Below are positions 52,978 through 64,000 of a stretch of 64,000 bases of DNA, piece after piece. Under the pieces are notes generated by a model, which was not told the origin of the DNA, did no database searches, and saw only the letters and a list, made by a program, of their open reading frames with translations. The DNA is from Stercorarius parasiticus. Taxonomy: Eukaryota > Chordata > Aves > Charadriiformes > Stercorariidae. The stretch's first letter is position 1; each line of letters starts with the position of its first letter. The position numbers were made by a program, and so were the translations under genes. The stretch covers positions 1 to 64,000 of the forward strand of contig VWZL01000021.1 in the NCBI GenBank assembly GCA_013396915.1, read 5' to 3'.

Positions 52978-53003
52978 CACCGTCTCACCTCACCGTCTCA
53001 CCT
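52978..53003. repeat. 13-bp perfect tandem duplication
   Basis: CACCGTCTCACCT occurs twice in immediate succession with no mismatch, which suggests a recent slippage duplication. Confidence 0.95.
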
Positions 53004-56000
53004 GGGAGAAACTTCCCCCTACGTACAATACCTCAACACAATACAGGCAATTAAAAGCAACTGCAGCATTAAATGCTCAATTGCAGTTGCAGCTATTGCT
53101 TTAGAATTGGAGACGGAGGGTGGTGTTTTCTTCTTCTTGTTGTTTTGTTTTTTACTTCTTTTAAAATACTGTTTCTGTCATTTCAAGTAAGATGACACAT
53201 CGCTTCACTGTAAACAGCAGAGTACTACGTACAACTTCACTGTCATAAGAATCTAGCTTTGCAAAATATCATAAAAATCTATTTTAGCGAAGACAGACAG
53301 TTGACTCGAAAATTCACAAAATGCACATAATGACGAAGGCCAGACAGTTCTTTAGACAAATGCAGTTTAGAGATATGATGAAAAAAGGGGGAAAATTGAC
53401 CATTGAGGTACCTACAGGTTGTAGTAGATTCTGTATCACTTAGTGTTTTCCTTACGCTGATGCTTGTTAAAATATATGATGTAGCTTAAGTTCTTTTGCG
53501 TAAAACCCAGTTCAGAAGTTTCCATATGAAGTTTTTTTTGACTTGTGATATACAGTCAATCTTGATAATCACTACAGTCGCATTTAAGCTCAAACTTGAC
53601 AAACAACTTCCACATTGGAATTGCACTCATCCAACATTAACACAATTCACTACTTTTTATTCAATGTGGCAAAGAAAAGAAGATAGACACCCCTTATAAT
53701 CATTCATTTCTAACACTTCTATCCAGGCCACCTTCCTGTTTTTACCCCTCGCTAGTGTGACAACAATAATAAAGCTAGAATTTTTCTTACAGTAAAACAG
53801 ACAAGTCTCCAGTTTCTGGCCCAAATAAGCATCATCTAATGCAGAATTTAAACTTTTTTCTTTACCAATACTATGTATTCTTTACAACAAGCCTGCAAAA
53901 TGGTTCTGTGACTGGCAGAACCCCATCCTTCAACTTTTCACATCTTCTTTCACATCATATCTGTGGAAGTGAAAGGGCGACTCATATAAATACAAGTATA
54001 AACGTAAACATAAATATAAAGCTAAGGGCTTTACATGAAAATTTACTTTATCACCTTGCAAAATTTCTCAGGGAAGCAAAGTTTCGTATTTCTCCAATGC
54101 AGTAAATATTATGTTGCAAGTCAAAATTCAAATCATTTGCTGGAATTTCCGTCTTTTGCTGGAAGGCAAGAAAATCTGTTCTAAACCTCTCATCCACTAT
54201 ATCCCTTCATGTTATTCAGAGATCACTACACAAAGTCCTCACTTAAAGAAAATAGTAGAATATACAATTGCTTTAAATAAGGTAACCTGTTCTTTGTCTC
54301 TGAAAAAAAAACCCTGAAAAAAATCCATGCCTACAGAAGAAGGTCAACAGCATGGAGTGGGTCAAGGTTACAGCTGAAAAGGGTGAAAAAGTTCAGGATA
54401 GCTACACACTGGGAACGAGTAACACAACTTATCGGGCAACACACGTGGCATGTTACGAGCAACGGCAGATTACAGTGATATAATGAAGGGATGCCTCTCA
54501 TACCCTGAAAGACAAGGCTAGCACAAGACAATGACCCATCCAATTATCTTGACTCTTATTTTATTCCTCATCCTTCAGTCAACTATCTCAAGCATGGGAA
54601 GCACCCTCCTAAATCAATCCTACGTTCATTCCATTTATCCCTTTACAGGTAGGCTCATTTTATTCTGGTCCACTCGGCATCTGGCACGACTGAGAAGAAC
54701 AAATTAACGTGAGCATAAAAGTCTAGCAGACTCTGTCTGCAAGGAGGTACCACGTATTTCCCTTGTCGCATCCCCTCCCCTTTACCAAAGGGCCATTCCC
54801 CAGCCTCTGTGGCAAAAAACCCACCCTATTTAGTACGCAGTGCTGTCGTGTGCAATGGGCCAAATCCACACCCTGTTGACCACCACTCCATAGTTGTTTG
54901 CCTTGTCTCTCTGGTTGGACAAGTCTGTGCTGATGGCACCTGTTAAAGCTGCTTCAACTAAGCTGTTCTGCATTTGTCTGGCTGGATTTGGACTTCTCGG
55001 ATCCCTGACTGAATACAAAGTGATTTGAAAAAACGGTGTTTGGCAACAAGCACAGTAGGGAGTACACTGTGTGTTGGTATACAAGAGCACAATGTGTTCT
55101 TCATAACATCACTGAGGGAGCATGCTGCTAGAATCTCTCTGCTGTCGAGATCAAAATGGTCTCCTTTGTTGTCAGCTGTTTAATAGCAGCTGTTTAATGT
55201 AATTCCAAATGATCTGCTTGAATGAAGTTGTCATTCTTGCAGTTCACTTTAATGTAGTAAAAAAAAAACAAACCAAAAGCCACAGCTTGGCCATGTTATT
55301 TTTCTATTGTTCTTCTGAGAAGTTGCACTCTCTTATATCTCTGCTAGCCTAGCAAAATGATGAAAGTCTGATTTCTTGAAATAAAACATAAATTTGAGAA
55401 GAAAAAAAAGAGGCAAAGGATCAAATATTTCTTTCAAAACACTTTCCTTTTGGACACTTGAGAATGATTTGATTAAAAATATCTTTGCTACTAAAAAATT
55501 ACGCACAGAAAGAAGTGAACTTGTCAGCAGATATGTGAGCAAAAGGAATATGTATTTCTATAGGTATTTCAAGACACTCTCCCCTAATGAGGGTTATAAT
55601 TTATTTTATTGCATTTCATAAAGCAAAAAAAAATTGTAGTAGAATGTTTATCTATTGAAAAGCATACGTACTCTTCTTGATGAGGCAGTTTAGCTTATAG
55701 AAATCTTCTTTTATAACATGCGTGGGTTTTGTTAAAATCTGTTCCATACCAAGAGCGATAATAAGGACGATAATCTGTAAAAATATTTGCAGTTCTCTGA
55801 TGAACAATAGAGGGCACTAATGCTTCTAATCTGGCAAACGCATCACGCGCCAGACAGACAAAATAGCGGTGGTACTTGTAGCACACAAACCACATCATCT
55901 ATGCTAAATACGTAGATAGTAAAGAGAGGATTTCTGTCTCTCAGAAAAGTTCTTTTTGTCCTTTAAACTTCCTTTTTTTTTTTGCCTGCAGAAAGTAGGA

Positions 56001-59000
56001 TGTGATAATAACACGTTAATACTTGCAGCCTTTCAAAGCGTTATTTTCTTTTGTTCACTGAACAAAGCAGACGCAACTTTTCCTCATACAAATCCCTTTT
56101 CTGTGTACTTTCTCACCACATTCTTCTCTGTTTACCTATAGCTCTGTACAGTAGTTCAAGGTAAAGCAATTCCACCGACAAAAGCAGAAGCCAAAGGTTG
56201 TTTAACATGCGTGTTACCTATGTTCCCAGCAAGCTAATGTAGAAATACTGGCTACAAACACTAGCAATTGCGAGATACTGGGGTACCAGCTGAAAGCTCT
56301 AAGTTAGAAGGGCTTATCGGGGGATCTTACACCGCTGAAGCATTTTAAGCAGTTTTCACTTAGCTCTCAAAAGATGTGGCTACTGAAAGCGTTACTTACA
56401 AAGGCAGATGCAGAGCAAGTATTTTAGAAAGGTTCTGCACCTTAAACTACCTGTTCTCTATAAGCATTAAAAACACCCATTTGGAAAACAATTCAGCCTT
56501 TTTCCTAGAATAAACCTCAAGAAAATACAAACTTTGTCAGAACTGCTAGTAGCTGGTCACCTTTTTTAAGTGCTTACCAGTCTCTTTCATTGCTATTCAA
56601 AGAAACAGATTTATTTCTCAACCTTGGAGATTGAAACTTTGGCGAGAGAGACATAAATACCAAACACCAACTAACAGATTGTTGCTAACGTTGTGGGAAA
56701 TTGGTAAATGCACTTTGATTAATTCAGAATAACTGTTATCTGGAGAAACATAACAAATACTAATATTCTGGCACAGTAATTTCAGCACATACTTTAAATG
56801 AAAAATGAAACATATGTCCCTGTACGTACTGCAGGCTGCAAAGTCTTCATGAACTGTATGGCTTAATTTCCAGCTCCTCAATCTCAGAAGCAATGCATCA
56901 GCTTTTCAAAGATACCAAACTCTAGCAGCTCTTACGATATTAGCATCTTGTCTGAGTCAAATGATACAGCTTTAAGGCCATGTTAATAGCTAGGCTCAAA
57001 TCTGAAAGCTGGACTGAAGTTACCTCCACTACAAAGGCAAGATACACACAATTAGAGGAAATAACTCAAATTTCTATACTGAGTCTGAAATATAATGAGT
57101 TTCTACCTTCCGATCTGGAACTTTTAAAGACTTCTTGGCCATAAATTCAAGATAGTCAATGCAAGCACTAGACATTCTTTATTTGACTACACTGAAAGAG
57201 TCAAACCCCTACACACTATTCATTCAACCCTCACTGGAGATTTCTGACGTCAAAAGATTATTCCCTAACTTCAAAGGGTTTTGTGTTTGCTTTGTTGGCT
57301 TTTTTTTTTCTTTGTTTTTCTTTTAAAATATGACCTTAACATAAGCATTCTGCCTTTTTCTATCTTTATTTTTTGTGCCGTTCAGGAGACTGGCCTCTGC
57401 GTATTTCTCCATTTCTTTCAAGCAGTCATAGGAGACGTTGCAAACTAACAGGTAAAATGCAAACTGTGCTATGAGGGATTATCATTCCAATTCAGCATAT
57501 TATACTAAGTGCTATCATACTGATGACACTCAATTGTATCTTATTGACTATCTTGAGAGGCAAGTAACAGCGAGACACAAACAGTATCTGTGATGCTACC
57601 CAACACAATAGGAAGCATATTCTGGCCATGGAGACAGACAAATTCTTGCTTATTCCTATGCTAAAAGTGTAAACAGGAGACAAAGCCATGCATGCGAAGA
57701 CATATTAGTGTAAAAATACAATGGGCCGACAGGCATAGAAATACACAGACAGATAATACATATGCAGAGTACATGAAAAAGAAGAAACGCTCAAAACCAG
57801 GATAGGCAGGAACCTTTGATGGACTATATTTTAAAGAATTATTTTGAGCAACTCAGACTCATTGCTGTTTTATCATAGAAGCTCTATACGAGTACTATAC
57901 CGCATAAAAATTAAAAGTTTTAGCTCTTGTCCATATATCATAAAATTTCTTTACCTAGCCTTCAGCAGTTCAGCACTGACCACTACTCCTATTATCACCC
58001 TATATATCACACTTGTCTGTCTTGCAGTCATTGCTTGGATCCCTTATCTAGGTCAAAAGCTCTGCTGGTTTTAGCATTCCTCTGTCCCCCTAAGTCGGAA
58101 GTATTCTTAAAAAGTAAGTTTTTCATAAAACTGCTGTGTACATGAAACTGTAGCTTCCAAATATTTTGAAGGACACATGGAATGACTTGTGTCTGCTACT
58201 TGACCCCATCTCTACATTTTCCTCGAGGTGTTGTCCACCATTTCAAAATACTGATTGCCCTGTCTGTCGTCTCCGTCACTGTCCCAGCATTATTTTCCTG
58301 TCATTCTCCATGTTGGACAATACTGTGTGCAAAGTGATCCAGGTGCCATCTCAATACAGGTATTAGAATTTACTGGTTCCTAATCCACAGTTTTTATTTG
58401 ATGGATACTTATAACTACACTGAGCCAAATTTTATTACTAGTTACATCACTAAATCTGGACTCGAAAGGTTTTACTTCAATAGAGTTAGAATGGACTGAT
58501 ACCAGCACAAAACTAATCTAGAGACTAATGAAATAAGAAAGGACCTTTATCAAACAATGATTCCAGCAAGGTCATTTTTATTCTTTTCCTGGTATTATTG
58601 ACCTGCCTGGAACAATAACCAACGTGGCTTGGAAATGCATTAGGAAATATCTAAGCTATAGTTATGCATAACTGCTTAGACACTAGCAACTTCCAGAAAA
58701 CATCCAAAGTTGTAGAAAATGTATATATTGCCCACATAATGATTTTTTACAGAACTTTTAGGCCATCTTCATGGAACAAATTCAGATATTTAATCTAGTA
58801 CAGCCAGATAAAAACATATAGCTATTAAATGTTATTGCAGGAAATACTATAGATGACATTTCTTGCATTTTCTTCACATTGTCCCTTCAAATGTTTCTGC
58901 AACTAATCATTTGCTCTCTGTCCTGGTTCGTTAGTAAAAGGGACCATGTTAATAACCAATCTGAGATTTAAAAAAGAAATAAAACCACGATGATGAAAAC

Positions 59001-60644
59001 AAGTAAACTCAACAAAACTTCTATAGCCTTAAAACTAGGTGAACACAGGACTTCTCTTACCCCTTATGGCGTGAGAGGTAAGTTATTCATCCTGAGATTA
59101 GTTCTTGCCAAGGATTTTTCCCCGCAAAGAGAAAAGCAGCAAAGCCAGTAGATGTTTGCATCGCAACGGTGCGCCATTACCTCTCTGTACCAGTGAGACC
59201 TGCAGCACTGAATCAGTAAGTGCATTTCACTTTTCATGAATCCCTAAAGCAATAGTTTTCAAAACAAGGGGCAAGTTAATCAGCGAATTGCAGAGTGTAT
59301 CCTTAGAGCCAAAAATGTTCTCCTACTCAGCCTCCCAGTCCTTCACGTCAATAATGCAGAATTATTATTTTAAAAATAATTACGTACTCCTGATGCCTAA
59401 GCATAAACACAGAAAAGCTGCTCCAGCCTCAAAAAATCATGAATATACTTCTTTTCAAGCAGGAACCTATTTCTTAATGGGAGGACATGACTTTGAAGTG
59501 GGCTTTCTTTTCTTTTCCGTAAGCAATATACAGAAGTTCAATTATTCATAAGAGGGACTAGTCATGTAAATAAGGCCTGGAAGACTGAGCACCATGTTGC
59601 CAAAACACATCTTAAAGCACAAAGGACAATTTTAGCCTAGCCCTTGCTAGGAGGGTGCGATCTCAGGAACCCTGGCTGAAGAAGGCAGGGTTCGTAAATC
59701 AGCATTTACACCGAGTGGGGAGACCACTTACAGCAAGTTAGAACATGCAGTGTGAAGTTTTACAACAGGAGATTTACAACAGCCAGAGTCGATAACGCAA
59801 GAACAAAACCGCAGAGCACCTATCTATCAAACGATAGCCTGAAAAACAAAGCATAACTCTCAAAAATCTAGTCTACGTGAAACAGAAGCTTTGATTCCTC
59901 CAGAAAGGCTGAAGTTTGATGCGCAACCATATTCAGGGGATTCACTAATTCTTTCAGTATGTCTTCATAAGGAGCATCTCCTGCTCTTTAAAACAGCAAT
60001 TCTGCCCACTTCAATCAAAAACAGGGAATGATTTAGTATTTTTGTTGGCTGGTTATTTATAAGAGATCTACTCTAGATTAGTCCTGCTTGAGTGGCATCA
60101 TAAATGGCTCCATTCCCCAGCAGTAGTCTACTTCAGATGGGAACCTGACAACCTCTACTTAGTGTGTCTTTCAGAGTACACAATGAAGTGTAAAAACTGC
60201 TGTGAAAAAGCCTGTGTTTCAAAACAAACCATCTCGGTAATAAGCACTTAAAAACACTTTTTATTAATATATTTCTTTGTGTACAAAACAAAAGCTTAAT
60301 GCTACAACAGGCCTTTGACAATGTTTTTGTTTGTTTTGTTGGGTTTTTCTTTCTCTAAATGAAGTACTGCAACAGCATTTAGAAGGCCCAAAATAAATTA
60401 TTTGAAATAAAGTGTTAAAGTGAGGCTTATGAAAGGGTTGGTTTTTCCCTCATCACAGCTTAATAACATGGGGTTTTCAACCAAAAAGCTTAATCAAAAT
60501 CCAAAGTGGAAATCCTAAATTAGTAAATATTGAATTTAACCACTTTTATATCTCAGGTATTAGCAAATACCTTTGGTCTACAGAGATACAGCCCCTTCTA
60601 ATCCTTATCTGAATTTGCAATTAAGACTTCAGAGCTACAGATAT

Positions 60645-60671
60645 CTGTACACAGCTCTGTACACAGCTCTG
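60645..60671. repeat. 12-bp tandem duplication
   Basis: CTGTACACAGCT is repeated twice without mismatch, followed by a partial third unit (CTG). The unit includes the palindrome TGTACA. Confidence 0.95.
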
Positions 60672-60960
60672 CTCTCTTATTTTTAAATGATTGGACCCAA
60701 ATCAAATCAGTCTTCAAATACATTGAAAAGTAAATGTCTGATGTCTAATTGAACTAATAGATAACAGTCTTTTTAATACTGTTAATGCTTAGTGTGGGCT
60801 TCACACAGACAGGAGCGAGGGGAGGGAGAGAGTTGGAAAAAATCTGCACAGAAAACCTTATCATTATATTATTACCACACAGCTCCTCGGTATAAAGATA
60901 GAGTAAAGCTAATATTTACAAATTATTTGAAAAAAAATATTTCTAAATATGGTAGGAGTT

Positions 60961-61720
60961 AGATTCTTCTTCTGTTTCACTAATTGTCACCTCCAATAGG
61001 ACATTGTAAGAGCCTGAAAATGAAGCACTTATGAGTTTTCTTTTCCAATCTCTTGTGGGCTTCTCTCAGTTTATCGCAAATGAACAATCGTGTTGGAAGG
61101 GGCACCGTCTGTTTAATGTCATTAGTGATTGTTTCATAAAACAAACAGCCGCTCCGCCATTCTGCTGCAGTTAATCTTAAATCTAAACGTGGCGGCACTT
61201 GGGGAGAGTCTCAAACATGGTTTGTTCTAACCAATGCAGGGCTCTTAATCTATTGCAAGTCAAGGCGCTTATCTCTCTGCTCAGCTCAGAGCAGTGATTT
61301 CTTTGTCCAAATATCAAACCAAACCCAGTTAATATCATGCTTCCAGCCTTTTCCCAAAGATTTTTCCTCCTTAAATTGTGGCCAAAGCCTAAGGCATATT
61401 TATTTATTGCTTATACCATTTCATGCTTATTTTTCAATATTAGCAAAGTCAAACTATTTCCAAGTTAGTGCACAAGGGTATTTCAATGAGCTTAATCAGT
61501 CAGGTGAACTGATAACTTGGAGATTTACCGAATTGTGCTGGAAAATCATTCATTCTGGATTAAGTCTATAATGGCACATGCGTTTATAACAATTGAGGAT
61601 TTTTATACAAAGGCTCAATCCAAAGGGGTATTAATCACCTTAAACTTTCATTAATGTTCATGGAAGCAGAGGTTGCCCATCACTTCATGGGATCAAATTT
61701 ATAGCAGCAGCGGTCATTAA
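60961..61720. promoter_or_regulatory. Candidate conserved non-coding element rich in homeodomain-like cores
   Basis: This stretch is of complex sequence without homopolymers. It carries many TAAT/ATTA cores (near 61112, 61171, 61246, 61330, 61491, 61558, 61630 and 61650), a CTTATCT GATA-type site near 61268 and CAATCA-like sites. This pattern is typical of developmental enhancers in the long introns and flanks of transcription-factor genes. Conservation cannot be tested here, and there is no sign of coding potential. Confidence 0.35.
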
Positions 61721-62650
61721 AAAAGAACAAGACACAAAACCCCACCAACATCTAAACACAGTGCTGAAGAAAATTTCACAGCAGCTTTTCCCAAGTGCCT
61801 CATACCACATTCCTCCTTAAGAATAACCCTTCGCTGGTACACAAGGGTAGGCATATTTTGGCAGCTTACATATTTATGAAAATTACAACACATGTTTATA
61901 AGGGCATTTGTGAAAATATAGGGATAATATATACGATGTACATGTATACAATAGATTTTAACTCTCTTCTCACTTTTTAAGTCTGTTTGAGTCTAGCATG
62001 AACTTCAAAGTCCTGAATTTGGAACAAACGCATAAGCATGTTCTTGCACAGTCAGAAGGAAAAAGTTTCTTTTGAACTGGTGGTACTCCAAATGAGTGGG
62101 TCTGAGTAACAGGACGGATACCTCTGATGGCAAGTGTTGATGTGGTGGGGGGAGTTGGAAAAAAAGTTTTGCTGCTCTAGGAAAGCCTGAAGCATTTTTT
62201 TGTCCTTGCTGTTACCAACGTATCATCCCCTAGGCCCTGCGAAGACAAACCTCAACAGTGGAAGAATCCTGAGCATTTGTTCACCAAGAAGAAAGAACAA
62301 AATAAGTCAAGTAGGATTCGCATTCACCTCTGAAAATTCTTAGAGGTAAGCAAAAGTTGTGGCAGGCAAACACTGGTGGGCAGGTATACCAAAAACATCT
62401 AAAATGCCACAATACTAATGCTTATATAGTTTATATATATATTCCCTGGTTAAATTTAGCAAGCTGAGCTACAGATACATGTCAATATGGTAAAAGTATG
62501 CAAAAATTTTTCTCTCTCTTCATTTAGAAAATATAAAAGAAAACAAAACCAGTGATACATGTATGCCCCCACTCTTTTGTGGTCTGTCCCTCAGCACTTG
62601 TATTAAACTCCCCTAATAAACACAGCCAACTGCCTTTTTCTTTTCTCTTT

Positions 62651-62703
62651 AAATAAAAAAAAAAAAAAAGAAAAAAAAAAGAAAAAAAAAAAAAGGGAGG
62701 GAA
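62651..62703. repeat. A-rich tract with G interruptions
   Basis: Long A-runs separated by single G bases, ending in GGGAGGG. It may be a decayed poly-A, but no retroelement body was seen on its left. Confidence 0.85.
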
Positions 62704-63022
62704 AAATCAATTCAACTCAGGTTTTTCCACATCTTCATATCACTTCCCATCTCAACTGGCTGGAGTAGAATTTCAATTAACTGGTAGCAGTCCAAGAGAA
62801 GCCCGGCTGCCTGTGTTCCTCCCGGTCATGCCCCATAATTGTAGAGGGACCTGCATTTTTCAGCCAATGACACGGCTTACAAAAATAGATACACTGAGTT
62901 ATTTGATAAAGGAACCAAAGCCTGTCACTCCTGTTCAAGTGCCAAACAACATGAGAGTGAGTGAGATTGTGTTCAGATCCCAAACTGGCCAGGCTTATTA
63001 TTCCACAGAACTATCTCATGTT

Positions 63023-63078
63023 GGGGGGAGAAAAGACAAAAAAGAAAAAAAGGAAAAAGAGGAGAAAAAAAAAAAGAA
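63023..63078. repeat. Purine tract (G6 then (A)nG)
   Basis: An A/G tract beginning with GGGGGGAG and continuing as A-runs with single or double G, broken by one C. It resembles the tracts at 43552 and 62651. Confidence 0.8.
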
Positions 63079-64000
63079 ACACCACATCCAAGCCAGTCAC
63101 TTTCAAAACCTCCTTTTTCTGAAGGAAAATTAACTGCCATGTTTCCAGCCTGTCACCCCTCCAGAAAGCTCTCTTGTGCAAGGCAGTAGTGCTATCTTTA
63201 TGCATCTCCTACACATCTTTTTTCAGAGAGGAGAAATGGTGGCAGGTATACGTCCCCTCTTGTGTTCAGAAATAATCTTGATTCCTGAGTAAAATTCTTC
63301 TGAAGATCAATTGTCAAAGCACTGCTAAGAAGAAAAAATAACTGCTAACGGCTCCGTGCACCAAAATTTTGGGCAAAGACTCTTAGAGCTCTATAGTTAC
63401 AAAACCTAATCTCTAATATACTCTACTGGGCAATTAATTGATCCTTTAATAAAAAGTACTTTTATCAAAGAGAAGAAGCATGTTCATAACTAAGTGTCTG
63501 ATAGAGTATCTTTGAATTATAAGAAACAGTTAAATAAATGTTAATACTTCTATTTACCCTTAGTACCAGCCACCAACATCGATCACAGCATTTTTCTTCT
63601 TTTCTTCATTAGATTTATTTCTGAGCAGAGGTATTCAAGTCTATACCAATCCAAACACAAATACTAAATGCTCCATAATGTTCACTATTTCCTGATTATA
63701 TGAGTCATATAATATTACAAACCATATTTTCACAGAAATATATTGTGGTGCCAGTCGTATATAGTCCCATAAGTGAATAAGACAAGTGGAGTGAGTACTG
63801 TTGTAGCGGTATTTTATGCTTACCATGCTACAAGTGTGCCCCATACTTTAAAGATTAGAAAAACTACGTCACTGTTTGAAGGTGCCTCTCCTAATGCACC
63901 AACATGTTACGTTAATATTTTCTACTTTATAATCGAGAACTCGTACCCAGTTTTAAAGCTCAATATTGAAAGAGTGAGTAAAAATAAAGCCATAATTATC

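Larger units (their letters stand above)
50800..60960. other. Non-coding sequence with two small tandem duplications and unproven frames
   Basis: AT-rich sequence. Frames at 52075..52542 (155 codons, TTG start) and 54830..55090 (86 codons, GTG start) are open but unrecognised. Tandem duplications at 52978..53003 and 60645..60671 are listed separately. No RNA gene or transposon was recognised. Confidence 0.6.
61721..64000. other. Non-coding sequence with purine tracts, no genes seen
   Basis: AT-rich sequence to the window edge. The A/G tracts at 62651..62703 and 63023..63078 are listed separately. No exon was recognised. Confidence 0.6.

Noticed and set aside
54830..55090. 86-codon minus-strand frame with protein-like composition
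   Set aside because: It starts at GTG rather than ATG, no family is recognised, and no exon signals are seen.
1..64000. CRISPR arrays, operons, tRNA or rRNA genes, endogenous viral genes
   Set aside because: No regularly spaced repeats, cloverleaf candidates, rRNA-like blocks or viral protein motifs were seen. The sequence is ordinary vertebrate intron and flank.

Overview
The window is vertebrate nuclear DNA, and only one gene can be named with confidence. On the minus strand, 2484..2899 is an exon of ESRRG (estrogen-related receptor gamma, NR3B3). It encodes the N-terminal A/B domain and the first zinc finger of the DNA-binding domain. The exon has clean splice sites, and its reading frame supports both known N-terminal isoforms.

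Organism: the coding sequence is clearly a jawed-vertebrate ESRRG. The rest is AT-rich, non-coding, and almost free of recognisable interspersed repeats over more than 60 kb. That suggests a compact, repeat-poor amniote genome such as a bird or other sauropsid. This is inference; no species-diagnostic sequence was identified.

Layout: ESRRG runs right to left. Positions 1..2483 are the start of the intron after the exon, so the second zinc finger and ligand-binding domain lie beyond the left edge. Everything right of 2900 is upstream intron and 5' region. The first coding exon of the long isoform was not found by eye. A strong CpG island at about 38595..39073, cut by a 757-base assembly gap (39074..39830), is the best candidate for an upstream ESRRG promoter and 5' non-coding exon. 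It holds a 22-bp tandem repeat, a CCG run and two NotI-type GCGGCCGC octamers. A smaller CpG-bearing block lies at about 30690..31310, and an element rich in homeodomain-like cores lies at about 60961..61720. Both are candidate regulatory elements.

The remaining features are simple-sequence tracts, two notable perfect hairpins (28223..28246 and 50758..50799), two short tandem duplications, and several open reading frames of unproven meaning. The ORFs include a 260-codon stop-free stretch beside the CpG island (37813..38595) and a 48-codon frame followed by an A-run inside the ESRRG intron (621..767). No RNA gene, CRISPR array, viral insertion or intact transposon could be supported. No multi-gene system is visible: the window is one exon of a very long regulatory gene plus its intronic landscape.
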